Below, piece by piece: positions 34,413-42,805 of a DNA stretch of 64,000 bases. Source of the stretch: Gammaproteobacteria bacterium (GTDB taxonomy: Bacteria; Pseudomonadota; Gammaproteobacteria; Burkholderiales; Rhodocyclaceae); NCBI GenBank assembly GCA_018819515.1, contig JAHJPX010000007.1, positions 124,001 through 188,000 of the forward strand, written 5' to 3'. Position numbers and translations under genes: made by a program. How positions within the stretch are numbered: the stretch's first letter is position 1; every line of letters starts with the position of its first letter. Below the pieces are notes generated by a model. It made no database searches and was not told where the DNA came from. It saw nothing but the letters and a program-made list of their open reading frames with translations.

Positions 34413-35378
34413 ATGAATATTAGATTGCTTGTCATTCGCCGCGACAACATTGGCGACCTGCTATGTACCACGCCGTTGGTAACGGCGCTGCGACAACGGT
34501 ATCCCGGTGCCTGGATTGGCGTGCTGACCAACTCCTACGCTGCGCCCGCGCTTGCCGGCAATCCCGACATCGACGACATACTGGTATACGAGAAGGGCAA
34601 ACATCTACCGACCGTGCGCGCGCGACTGGTGGCGCTGGCCTGCCGCATCGGACTGATTTTTCGGCTGCGCCGACTTCGCATCGATATCGCGCTGCTACCG
34701 GCGTCCGGCAGTCAGCTCAGCGCGGAGCGGTTCGCCGCCCTATCCGGTGCGGCGCGGGTCATCCGGGCCGACGATGCGCCCGCCGCGGGACCGCATGAGG
34801 CGGAAATGTCGTTCCGCTGCGCGGCCCAGCTGGGCATCGATGGTCCGCCGCCAGCCATGACGCTGGCGAGGCCCCCAGCCACGGAGGTCGCGCTGCCCGC
34901 GGGCACCGGGCCGTTGATCGGCCTGCACATCAGTGCGCGCAAGGTTCCCCAGCGCTGGCCGGTGGCGCGCTTTGCCGAACTTGCGCATCGCCTGCATGCG
35001 GAAGCCGGCGCTCGCTTCCTGCTGTTCTGGGCGCCTGGGGCGGCGGACGATCCCATGCATCCCGGTGACGACGACAAGGCTGCCGATCTCGCGGCGCGAA
35101 TGGATGGACTGCCTTTCGCCGCCATGCCGACGCATCGGCTTGAGGAATTGATCGCCGGCTTGTCGCTTTGCGATACGGTGATTTGCAGCGACGGCGGCGC
35201 GATGCATATCGCCGCTGCGCTCGGCAAGCCGATCGTCTGCTTCTTTGGCAATTCCGATGCGGCACGCTGGCGACCGTGGGGTGTACGTCACGAGTTGCTA
35301 CAACCGGAAAGCCACGACGTTACCGATGTCGGCGTCGAAGAGGCGCTGCTCGCCTACAGGAAACTCGCCTGTCAGTGA
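34413..35378 (+). CDS. GT9-family heptosyltransferase-like protein
   Basis: A 321-residue GT9 protein: MNIRLLVIRRDNIGDLLCTTPLV is the hallmark N-terminus and VICSDGGAMHIAAALGKPIVCFFGN the donor-site block. GC content is higher than in its immediate LPS neighbours. It is divergent from the ligase gene across a 145-bp gap that must hold both promoters, and its last seven bases overlap the 3' end of polA on the other strand. The fourth GT9 member of this locus. Confidence 0.83.
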   Translation: MNIRLLVIRRDNIGDLLCTTPLVTALRQRYPGAWIGVLTNSYAAPALAGNPDIDDILVYEKGKHLPTVRARLVALACRIGLIFRLRRLRIDIALLPASGSQLSAERFAALSGAARVIRADDAPAAGPHEAEMSFRCAAQLGIDGPPPAMTLARPPATEVALPAGTGPLIGLHISARKVPQRWPVARFAELAHRLHAEAGARFLLFWAPGAADDPMHPGDDDKAADLAARMDGLPFAAMPTHRLEELIAGLSLCDTVICSDGGAMHIAAALGKPIVCFFGNSDAARWRPWGVRHELLQPESHDVTDVGVEEALLAYRKLACQ

Positions 35379-38062
35379 GCCTCGTCCCAGTTCGGGCCGA
35401 CACCGACTTCGACCAGTAGCGGTACGGCGAGCCTTGCCACGCCGCCCATCAGGACCGGCAGTTGCTCACGCACTGCGGCGACTTCACTGTCGGGTACTTC
35501 CAACACCAACTCGTCGTGCACTTGCAGGAGCAGTTTCGTCGCGAGATGCTGCGCGTCGAGCCAGCCCTGTACGGCGATCATCGCCCGCTTGATCAGATCG
35601 GCGGCGGTGCCTTGCATGGGGGCGTTGATGGCGGCGCGCTCGGCGCCCTGGCGGCGTGCCACCACGGCTGACTTTATCTCGGGCAGCCACAGGCGGCGAC
35701 CGAACGCGGTTTCGACATATCCTTTGTCGCGCGCCAGTGCGCGCGTATCTTCCATGTAGCGGGCGACACCGGGATAGCGGGCGAAATAGCGGTCCATGTA
35801 AGCCTGCGCGGCGCTTCGGTCGACATTGATCTGCTTGGCGAGGCCAAAGGCGCTCATGCCGTAGATCAGACCGAAGTTGATCGCCTTCGCGGCGCGGCGC
35901 TGATCAGGACCGACTTCCAGCGGCGTGACGCCAAATACCTCGGCTGCCGTGGCGCGGTGGATGTCCTCGCCGCGCGCGAAGGCTTCGAGCAGGCGCGCGT
36001 CGCTGGAAAGATGCGCCATGATGCGCAGTTCGATCTGCGAGTAGTCGGCCGACATCAGCACGTGTCCCGGCGGCGCGATGAAGGCAGAGCGGATGCGTCG
36101 GCCCTCGGCGGTGCGGATGGGGATGTTCTGCAGGTTGGGGTCGTTGCTGGACAATCGGCCGGTTACCGCGACGGCCTGGCCGTAGCTGGTGTGCACGCGG
36201 CCGGTCTGCGCATTGACCATGCGCGGCAGCTTGTCGGTGTAGGTGTTCTTCAGCTTGGCTACACCGCGGTAGTCGAGAATCTTGCGCGGCAGTGGAAAGT
36301 CCTCGGCGAGCTTTTCCAGCACTTCCTCGTCGGTCGAGGGCGCACCGCCGGGCGTTTTCTTTACCACTGGGAGGCCAAGCTGGCCGAAGAGGATTTCGCC
36401 GAGTTGCTTGGGCGAGCCCAGATTGAACGGCTGGCCGGCGAGTTGCTGCGCCTCGGCTTCCAGCGCCAGCATTTTGCGGCCGAGTTCCTCGCTCTGCTGC
36501 GCCAGCGAGAAGACGTCGATCAGCACGCCGTTGCGCTCCATGCGGTAGAGCACCTCGGCGACCGGCAGTTCCAGTTCGCGGTAGAGCTTGTCGAGCTGCG
36601 GTTCGTCGGCGAGGCGCGGTGCGAGGGCTTCATGCACGCGCAGCGTCAGATCTGCATCCTCCGCGGAATACTCGGCGGCCTTTTCGATGGGCACCTCGGC
36701 GAACGAAATGCGCTTGGCCCCTTTGCCGGTGACGTCGTCGTAGCTGATCGACTTCAGGCCCAGGTGTCGCTCGGCGAGGTTGCCGAGGTCGTGCGACTTG
36801 TCCGACTCCAGCACATACGATTCGAGCAGCGTGTCGTCCTGGATGCCGCGCAACTCGATGCCATGGTTCCTGAGGATGTGGCGGTCGTACTTCAGGTGCT
36901 GGCCGACCTTCCTGTGCTGTGGCGATTCGAGCCAGGGCCTAAGCTTGTCGAGCGTCGCCTGAAAAGTCAGTTGTGGCGGTACGCCGGCATAGCGGTGCGC
37001 CAGCGGCAGATAGGCCGCCTCGCCGTCCTTCACGGCAAACGAGATGCCGACAAGCTTCGCCTGCATCGGGTCGAGGTCGGTGGTCTCGGTATCGACCGCC
37101 GTCAGCGGCGTGGCCTCGATCTTCGCCAGCCAACGCTCGAACGTCGCTTCGTCGAGGATTGCCTCATAGCTGTCGGTGGCGTTCTTCTTCGGATCGGGTG
37201 TACGCATCGCGGGTGCGCCCGCCTGCGCTTCGCGCAGCCAGCTCTTGAAACCGAGCCGTCCGTAGAGGTCCGCGAGCATTTCGTTGTCCGGCGGGCGCGG
37301 CGCAAGATCGGAAATCGCGGTCGGCAAGTCGAGATCGCAGGCGACGGTGACGAGCCTCCTGCCCAGCGGCAGGAAATCGAGATGCCGGCGCAGATTTTCG
37401 CCCACCGCGCCGCCGATCTCCGCGGCATGCTCGACGATGGCGTCGAGCGAGCCGTACTGGGCGAGCCATTTCACCGCCGTTTTCGGCCCGACCTTGGCGA
37501 CGCCCGGTACGTTGTCGACCGCATCGCCGACCAGCGCGAGGTAATCGACGATGCGATCGGGCGGCACACCGAATTTTTCCGCCACGCCGGCCTCGTCGAG
37601 CAGCTCGTTGCTCATGGTGTTGATGAGCCTGACGTGGGGATCGACGAGTTGCGCGAGGTCCTTGTCGCCGGTGGAAACCACGCAATCCATGTGCTGCTCG
37701 GTCGCTTGTCGCGCCAGCGTGCCGATCACGTCGTCAGCCTCGACGCCGTCGATCATCAAGAGTGGCCAGCCTTCGGCGCGGATGCACTCGTGCAAGGGTT
37801 CGACCTGGGCGATCAGATCGTCGGGCATGGCCGGCCGATTCGCCTTGTAGTCCGGATACCAGTCGTCACGAAAGGTTTTGCCTTTGGCATCGAACACCAC
37901 CGCGCGATAATCTGCCTTATAGTCGGCTTCGAGCTTGCGCAGCATGGACAGCACGCCCTTGACCGCCCCGGTCGGCTGGCCGTTGGCGGTACGCAGGTCG
38001 GGCAGCGCGTGGAAGGCGCGATAGAGATACGACGAACCGTCGACGAGGAGCAGAAGAGGCAT
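35372..38062 (-). CDS. polA: DNA polymerase I
   Basis: An 896-residue Pol I with all three parts: 5'-3' exonuclease (VDGSSYLYRAFHALPDL at the start), an active 3'-5' exonuclease (DTETTDLDPMQ and YSAEDADLT retain the acidic residues), and the polymerase with SADYSQIELRIMAHLS and VHDELVLEV. Two dispersed motif copies lie inside: at residues about 360-367 (PPQLTFQA, reading GVPPQLTF) and about 796-803 (KSAVVARR). In both places the protein length matches the E. coli polymerase as I recall it, so no insertion is implied. Its ATG abuts the divergent LOG gene with no gap. Confidence 0.95.
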   Translation of the reverse strand: MPLLLLVDGSSYLYRAFHALPDLRTANGQPTGAVKGVLSMLRKLEADYKADYRAVVFDAKGKTFRDDWYPDYKANRPAMPDDLIAQVEPLHECIRAEGWPLLMIDGVEADDVIGTLARQATEQHMDCVVSTGDKDLAQLVDPHVRLINTMSNELLDEAGVAEKFGVPPDRIVDYLALVGDAVDNVPGVAKVGPKTAVKWLAQYGSLDAIVEHAAEIGGAVGENLRRHLDFLPLGRRLVTVACDLDLPTAISDLAPRPPDNEMLADLYGRLGFKSWLREAQAGAPAMRTPDPKKNATDSYEAILDEATFERWLAKIEATPLTAVDTETTDLDPMQAKLVGISFAVKDGEAAYLPLAHRYAGVPPQLTFQATLDKLRPWLESPQHRKVGQHLKYDRHILRNHGIELRGIQDDTLLESYVLESDKSHDLGNLAERHLGLKSISYDDVTGKGAKRISFAEVPIEKAAEYSAEDADLTLRVHEALAPRLADEPQLDKLYRELELPVAEVLYRMERNGVLIDVFSLAQQSEELGRKMLALEAEAQQLAGQPFNLGSPKQLGEILFGQLGLPVVKKTPGGAPSTDEEVLEKLAEDFPLPRKILDYRGVAKLKNTYTDKLPRMVNAQTGRVHTSYGQAVAVTGRLSSNDPNLQNIPIRTAEGRRIRSAFIAPPGHVLMSADYSQIELRIMAHLSSDARLLEAFARGEDIHRATAAEVFGVTPLEVGPDQRRAAKAINFGLIYGMSAFGLAKQINVDRSAAQAYMDRYFARYPGVARYMEDTRALARDKGYVETAFGRRLWLPEIKSAVVARRQGAERAAINAPMQGTAADLIKRAMIAVQGWLDAQHLATKLLLQVHDELVLEVPDSEVAAVREQLPVLMGGVARLAVPLLVEVGVGPNWDEAH
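35653..35676 (-). repeat. Dispersed motif copy inside polA, polymerase domain
   Basis: GGCGTGCCACCACGGCTGAC plus TTTA, four changes from consensus; translated from the minus strand as KSAVVAR next to ERAAINAPMQG. Confidence 0.8.
36962..36985 (+). repeat. Dispersed motif copy inside polA, exonuclease region
   Basis: AAAAGTCAGTTGTGGCGGTA plus CGCC, one or two changes from consensus, on the strand opposite to polA; encodes GVPPQLTF. Confidence 0.85.
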
Positions 38063-38803
38063 ATGAGCGCGAAAGACAAGCTGCCGAACATTCCCGACCC
38101 CTGGATGGTCGCCCCGGCGCAGATGGCCCAGTCGGCGGCCCGCGAGGCCTGGCGGGTGTTCGGGATTATGTCAGAGTTCGTGGAGGCGACCGAACGCCTG
38201 GCCAACGTCCAGCCGGCCGTCTCGATCTTCGGCAGCGCCCGCATTGCCCCGGAGTCCGACTACTACAGGCTGACGGAGCAGATTGCGCGCCTGTTGTCGG
38301 ATGCCGGGTTTGCCGTTGTTTCCGGCGGCGGACCGGGCGTCATGGAAGCGGCCAACAAGGGCGCCTACGAAGGCAAGAGCGTTTCCGTCGGGCTCAACAT
38401 CCAGTTGCCCATGGAGCAGGCGGCGAATCGCTATCAGGACATTTCGCAGACCTTCCGCCACTTCTTCGCCCGCAAGTACATGTTCGTCAAAATCGCCACT
38501 GCCTATGTGGTCATGCCCGGCGGCTTCGGCACGCTCGACGAACTGCTGGAGGCGTTGACATTGATCCAGACCGGCAAGTCACCGAAGATTCCCCTGATCC
38601 TGGTCGGCAGCGAATTCTGGAGCGGCATGCTCGACTGGTTCCGCGAGCGGCTGGTGAAAGAGAAGATGATCAATCCCGAGGACATGGACCTGATCTCGAT
38701 CATCGACGACCCGGAATGCGTGGTCGCCGCGATCTTCAACCACTACCAGAGCCGTGGCTTCAACCGGCTGCCGGTGGAGCACGAGCTGTTGCTCAATCTG
38801 TAG
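38063..38803 (+). CDS. LOG-family (YgdH/TIGR00730-type) phosphoribohydrolase-like protein
   Basis: A 246-residue protein of the lysine-decarboxylase-like LOG family, which hydrolyses nucleoside monophosphates such as cytokinin riboside phosphates in characterised members. VSGGGPGVMEAANKGA gives the GG-x-G block, and MPGGFGTLDELLE the PGGxGTxxE motif with catalytic Arg and Glu nearby. N-terminal PNIPDPWM and SEFVEATERL are typical of the betaproteobacterial form. The ATG lies immediately beside the polA start on the other strand (sequence CATATG). Confidence 0.87.
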   Translation: MSAKDKLPNIPDPWMVAPAQMAQSAAREAWRVFGIMSEFVEATERLANVQPAVSIFGSARIAPESDYYRLTEQIARLLSDAGFAVVSGGGPGVMEAANKGAYEGKSVSVGLNIQLPMEQAANRYQDISQTFRHFFARKYMFVKIATAYVVMPGGFGTLDELLEALTLIQTGKSPKIPLILVGSEFWSGMLDWFRERLVKEKMINPEDMDLISIIDDPECVVAAIFNHYQSRGFNRLPVEHELLLNL

Positions 38804-38824
38804 AATCCTTTGCGAGACTCCCCC

Positions 38825-39163
38825 ATGCGCCGTCGAATCCTGATCCCCTCCCTGCTGATCCTGCTTGGTGGCCCCGCCCTCGCCCAGCAGCGCCCCGCAG
38901 ACCTGCAGCCGTTACCCGAGGTGCCGCCGCCACCGCCGATGGTCGACGACGGCTCCCCCGAGCCCGAAGTCACCATCACCAAGCGCGGCGAAGACAAGGT
39001 CGAGGAATACCGGGTCAACGGCAGGCTCTACATGATGAAAGTGACGCCGCCGCACGGCATACCCTATTACCTGATCGACAACCAGGGCGACGGCAAGTGG
39101 TCGCGGGCAGACGGCATCGAGTCCGGCCTGCGCGTTCCAATGTGGGTAATCAAGACGTTCTGA
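38825..39163 (+). CDS. DUF2782 secreted small protein
   Basis: A 112-residue protein with signal peptide (MRRRILIPSLLILLGGPALA) followed by a Pro-rich linker and a compact beta domain: EVTITKRGEDKVEEYRVNGR, then MMKVTPPHGIPYYLID. This matches DUF2782, usually encoded next to polA in betaproteobacteria; the function is unknown. ATG 38825 is preferred over the GTG at 38810 because the signal peptide begins there. Confidence 0.8.
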   Translation: MRRRILIPSLLILLGGPALAQQRPADLQPLPEVPPPPPMVDDGSPEPEVTITKRGEDKVEEYRVNGRLYMMKVTPPHGIPYYLIDNQGDGKWSRADGIESGLRVPMWVIKTF

Positions 39164-39187
39164 TCAGCTGCGTTTCGGGAGGCAAGC

Positions 39188-39943
39188 ATGAGTGAAGAAC
39201 ATCCGACAATCGTCCCGGCCACGGGCGATGCCGCGGGCGAGCGCGTGCCCGAAAGCCGTGGCGTCGACGCAGGTCGTGCCATCACCTGGCTGAAACAAGG
39301 TTGGGCCTATTTCCTCAAGAATCCCGGGGTGTGGATCGGCATGGCGGTCATCGTACTGCTGGTATCGGTGGTTCTCGGGATGATTCCGATATTCGGCCAG
39401 CTGGCGCTCAATCTCCTGATGCCGGCCGTCATGGCGGGGTTGCTGCTCGGCTGTCAGTCGCTGCGCGACGGCGGCGAATTGCGTTTCGATCATCTGTTCG
39501 GCGGGTTCAAACAGAACACCGGCAGCCTGATCATGGTCGGCATTTACTATCTGGTCGGCATGGTCGTCGTTATGGTTGCCACCATGATTATCGGCGGCGG
39601 CGCCGCACTCACCGGCGCCGTCACCGGCAATGGCATCGGCGCCGGAATTGCGGTGGGCGGCTTCATGCTTGCCATGCTGGTCATGCTTCTCTTGATGGTG
39701 CCGCTGATCATGGCGGTCTGGTTCGCGCCTGCGCTGGTGGTATTTCGCGGCACGTTACCGATTCCTGCCATGAAGGCGAGCTTCGCAGCATCGCTGAAGA
39801 ATGTGATTCCGTTCCTGGTCTATGGCATCATCGTTCTGGTACTCGGCATCCTCGCCTCGCTGCCGATCTTCCTCGGCTGGCTGGTGTTGCTGCCGGTGCT
39901 GATCGGGGCAAATTACACTTCGTACCTGGATATCTTCGAATAA
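39188..39943 (+). CDS. BPSS1780-family membrane protein, first of two
   Basis: A 251-residue protein with about six TM helices after a 30-residue acidic tail: GWAYFLKNPGVWIGMAVIVLL, then glycine-rich helices (MIIGGGAALTGAVTGNGIGA). It resembles the BPSS1780 membrane family of unknown function. A homologous gene follows 14 bp downstream, so the pair may form a complex. Its frame is clean and full length; no catalytic motif is seen. Confidence 0.75.
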   Translation: MSEEHPTIVPATGDAAGERVPESRGVDAGRAITWLKQGWAYFLKNPGVWIGMAVIVLLVSVVLGMIPIFGQLALNLLMPAVMAGLLLGCQSLRDGGELRFDHLFGGFKQNTGSLIMVGIYYLVGMVVVMVATMIIGGGAALTGAVTGNGIGAGIAVGGFMLAMLVMLLLMVPLIMAVWFAPALVVFRGTLPIPAMKASFAASLKNVIPFLVYGIIVLVLGILASLPIFLGWLVLLPVLIGANYTSYLDIFE

Positions 39944-39957
39944 GATTTACCTCGAAC

Positions 39958-40716
39958 ATGCAAGCCCGTCGTCTTCCCGCCCGTCGTGGCCTTTTCTGGC
40001 TGATCAACAGTTTCCGCGTGTTTCGGGCAAATCCACCGCTGGTTACCGCGCTGACGATGGCCTACATGTTCCTCATCGTCTCGATCAACCTACTGCCGTA
40101 CGTCGGGCCGTTCCTGTTGCCGTTGGCCTTGCCGACCCTGGTCGTCATTCTCGCCAACGGCTGTCGTGCGATTCAGCGCGGCGGTGGTGTCGGCAGTGTC
40201 GCGCTCACCTTCGGGTTGCGCAAGCGCCGTGTCGAGTTGGTTCGCTTGGGCGGCCTGCACCTGCTCGGCTCCATCGCCATTCTCGTCGCCATTTCGCTCG
40301 TCGGTGGCGAGCCACTCTCGCTGGCGACTCGCGGCGAGCCAGTCGATCCGGACACGATGATCGCCACCATGATCAAATTCATGGTCGTCGCTCTGCCGGT
40401 CATTGCAGCCTTCTGGTTTGCGCCGCTGCTGACGGCTTGGGATGATGTCCTGCCGACGAAGTCGGTTTTCTTCAGTTTCGTCGCCAGCTGGCGCAACTGG
40501 CGGGCATTTGTCGTCTACAGTCTGTCGGCCGGTTTCGTCGCTGTCGTCGTTCCCAGCCTGCTGCTGATCGCCGCAGGCGCGATTTCGGACGCGCTGGTCA
40601 ACTTCCTGTCGATCGTGATCAAGATGGTGCTGCTCTTCGTGGTGGCGCCCATCATGATGGCCAGTGTCTACGTCAGTTATCAGGATGTCTTCCACGGCGA
40701 ATCGGCCGGTGGCTGA
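39958..40716 (+). CDS. BPSS1780-family membrane protein, second of two
   Basis: A 252-residue relative of the preceding gene, also with about six TM helices: RGLFWLINSFRVFRANPPLV at the N-terminus, VVALPVIAAFWFAPLLTAWDDVLP in the middle and MMASVYVSYQDVF at the end. It overlaps the nadD start by up to 32 bp, so the two are probably translationally linked. Function unknown. Confidence 0.75.
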   Translation: MQARRLPARRGLFWLINSFRVFRANPPLVTALTMAYMFLIVSINLLPYVGPFLLPLALPTLVVILANGCRAIQRGGGVGSVALTFGLRKRRVELVRLGGLHLLGSIAILVAISLVGGEPLSLATRGEPVDPDTMIATMIKFMVVALPVIAAFWFAPLLTAWDDVLPTKSVFFSFVASWRNWRAFVVYSLSAGFVAVVVPSLLLIAAGAISDALVNFLSIVIKMVLLFVVAPIMMASVYVSYQDVFHGESAGG

Positions 40717-41362
40717 CCAACCACTCGGCATTCTCGGCGGCACCTTCGATCCCATCCATACCGCCCACCTGCGCCTTGCCGAAGAGGCGATGGACCGGCT
40801 ACATCTGGGCGGGGTGCTCTGGGTACCCGCCGGCCGGCCGAGCCATCGGGCACAACCGCTGGCGGATTCTGGACATCGCCTGGAGATGGTTCGGCTTGCC
40901 ATCGCCAACGAGCCCCGCTTCGCGGTCGACGACGCCGAAGTCCGCGCGGTAGAACCAAGCTACACCGTGCCGACGCTGGAACGCCTGCGTCAGGCGCTGG
41001 GCCAGGATCGACCATTGGTACTGCTGATGGGTGCCGATGCCTTCCTCGGCCTGGCTTCATGGCACCGCTGGCGCGAATTGTTTCAACTAGCCCACATCGG
41101 CGTGGCGTCACGGCCGACTTTTACGCTCGACGCCGGGGCCATGTCCGACGAACTGGCTGAAGAATTCCGCCGTCGCCACCGCAGCCGGTTCAGCGCCCTG
41201 GCGGCCGCGCCTGCCGGTACCATCGTTACCTTCCCGCTGGTGGCCGGGACGGTATCATCGACGGAAGTGCGGGAAAAGCTGCGGCAGGGTGCCGCCGCGG
41301 CCGAATTGCTGCCCGCGACGGTTCTCGACTATATTCGCCGCAACAGCCTCTACTCCAACTGA
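40685..41362 (+). CDS. nadD: Nicotinate-nucleotide adenylyltransferase
   Basis: NadD condenses nicotinate mononucleotide with ATP to deamido-NAD. The nucleotidyltransferase signature GILGGTFDPIHTAHL lies at the start, and AGTVSSTEVREKLRQG near the end is the family ISSTxIR-type motif. ATG 40685 is used; GTG 40709 is equally plausible and would shorten the overlap with the preceding gene. A degenerate dispersed motif encodes GVASRPTFTL at residues about 139-147, where other NadD proteins have a similar-length loop. First gene of nadD-rsfS-rlmH-maf-rng. Confidence 0.92.
   Translation: MSSTANRPVADQPLGILGGTFDPIHTAHLRLAEEAMDRLHLGGVLWVPAGRPSHRAQPLADSGHRLEMVRLAIANEPRFAVDDAEVRAVEPSYTVPTLERLRQALGQDRPLVLLMGADAFLGLASWHRWRELFQLAHIGVASRPTFTLDAGAMSDELAEEFRRRHRSRFSALAAAPAGTIVTFPLVAGTVSSTEVREKLRQGAAAAELLPATVLDYIRRNSLYSN
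41099..41122 (-). repeat. Degenerate dispersed motif copy in nadD
   Basis: Reverse copy with five or so changes (GGCGTGGCGTCACGGCCGAC then TTTT). The box is weak; may be partly coincidental. Confidence 0.45.
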
Positions 41363-41364
41363 CA

Positions 41365-41724
41365 ATGCAAACTGCCAAGCTCCAGCGTATCGCCGTCGCC
41401 GCCCTCGAGGACATCAAGGGCCGCGACATTGAAGTAATCAATACGACCAAGCTGACCTCCATGTTCGACCGGATCATCATCGCCAGCGCCGAGTCGGCGC
41501 GCCAGGTGAAGGCGCTTGCCCGCAACGTGCGCGCAAAGGTCGAGGAGGCCGGTGGCGAAGTGATCGGCATCGAGGGCGAGGATACCGGCGAGTGGGTGCT
41601 GGTCGACCTCGGCGGCATCGTTGTGCACGTCATGCAACCGGTGGTGCGCAGCTATTACAACCTCGAGGAGCTCTGGCAGGTCAAACCCAAACGCAGCCGC
41701 GCCAGCGACGAGGCTGGCGGATGA
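41365..41724 (+). CDS. rsfS: Ribosomal silencing factor RsfS
   Basis: A 119-residue RsfS/Iojap protein that binds L14 and blocks subunit joining. KGRDIEVINTTKLTSMFDRIIIASAES and the end VLVDLGGIVVHVMQPVVRSYYNLEELW (here read as VVHVMQPVVRSYYNLEELW) are family signatures. It starts 2 bp after nadD and overlaps rlmH by 4 bp (ATGA). Confidence 0.93.
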   Translation: MQTAKLQRIAVAALEDIKGRDIEVINTTKLTSMFDRIIIASAESARQVKALARNVRAKVEEAGGEVIGIEGEDTGEWVLVDLGGIVVHVMQPVVRSYYNLEELWQVKPKRSRASDEAGG

Positions 41725-42191
41725 AGCTCCTGGTCGCCGCGGTCGGCCATCGCATGCCCACTTGGGTGAACGACGGCTTTGCCGAATACGCCAAACGGAT
41801 GCCGCGCGAAGCGCCACTCGAGCTGGTGGCCGTGAAGGCTGAACCGCGCAATTCCGGCAAGCCGGTTGGTGCATTGATGGCTGCCGAGGCGGAACGCCTG
41901 CGCGCCGCGTTGCCCGGCGCTTGCCGTCGGGTGGCGCTCGACGAGCACGGCGAGGACATCACCACCGACAAGCTGGCCAGGCGCATGTCCGCCTGGGCGC
42001 AGCAGGGCGAGGACGTCGCGTTTCTGATCGGAGGCCCCGACGGGCTCGACGCGAGTTTCAAGAAGAGTGCCCACGAGACCCTGCGGCTGTCGTCGTTGAC
42101 GCTGCCGCACGGCCTGGTGCGTGTCATTCTCGCCGAAGCGCTTTATCGTGCCGCCAGCCTGCTCAGGGGTCATCCCTACCACCGCGAATGA
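41721..42191 (+). CDS. rlmH: 23S rRNA pseudouridine-1915 N3-methyltransferase
   Basis: A 156-residue SPOUT methyltransferase acting on helix 69 pseudouridine 1915. FLIGGPDGLDA is the SAM-binding knot loop, with LSSLTLPHGLVRVILAEALYRA and a YHRE C-terminus, all conserved in RlmH. Start at 41721 overlaps rsfS, and the stop overlaps maf (ATGA). Confidence 0.95.
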   Translation: MKLLVAAVGHRMPTWVNDGFAEYAKRMPREAPLELVAVKAEPRNSGKPVGALMAAEAERLRAALPGACRRVALDEHGEDITTDKLARRMSAWAQQGEDVAFLIGGPDGLDASFKKSAHETLRLSSLTLPHGLVRVILAEALYRAASLLRGHPYHRE

Positions 42192-42805
42192 ACATCCTGC
42201 CCGCCCGCATCTACCTGGCCTCGCGCAGTCCTCGCCGCCGCGAATTGCTGGCGCAGATCGGCGTCCAGTTCGATCTGTTGCTGTTCCGCGGCGATGTCCG
42301 CCACGATCCGGAGGTCAACGAGGACAGACTGCCCGACGAGCCGCCCGAAGCCTATGTTTGCCGGCTGGCGCGCTCCAAGGCCCAGCATGGCATTCAACTG
42401 ATCAAGGAACGGGGCCTGGTCGCGCGGCTGGTCTTGTCGGCCGATACCACGCTCGACGTCGACGGCGAAGTCATCGGCAAGCCGCGTGACGAGGCGGATG
42501 CTGTCGCCATCCTGCAGCGCCTGTCCGGACGCACGCATTTCGTGTTGACGGCCGTTGCCATCGCCAACGAGCGTCGCGTCGAGCATGCACTGTCGGTCAG
42601 CGAAGTCGGCTTCCGCGCATTGCAGGAAGAGGAGATACTTCGCTACGTGCACACCGGCGAGCCACTGGACAAGGCCGGCGCCTATGGCATCCAGGGACGC
42701 GCGGCTATGTTCGTCGAATCGATTCGCGGCTCCCATTCCGGCATCGTCGGCCTGCCGCTTTGCGAAACGACGCTGCTGTTGCGCGAATTCCACTACCCGA
42801 TATGA
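42188..42805 (+). CDS. maf: Maf-like nucleoside triphosphate pyrophosphatase
   Basis: A 205-residue Maf/YhdE-type nucleotide pyrophosphatase that sanitises dTTP, UTP or modified nucleotides. IYLASRSPRRRELLAQIG is the N-terminal signature, LSADTTLDVDGEVIGKPRD supplies the conserved Asp, and AGAYGIQGRAAMFVESIRGSHS the C-terminal substrate region. Overlaps rlmH and rng by 4 bp each, so it is part of a tightly coupled operon. Confidence 0.93.
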   Translation: MNILPARIYLASRSPRRRELLAQIGVQFDLLLFRGDVRHDPEVNEDRLPDEPPEAYVCRLARSKAQHGIQLIKERGLVARLVLSADTTLDVDGEVIGKPRDEADAVAILQRLSGRTHFVLTAVAIANERRVEHALSVSEVGFRALQEEEILRYVHTGEPLDKAGAYGIQGRAAMFVESIRGSHSGIVGLPLCETTLLLREFHYPI

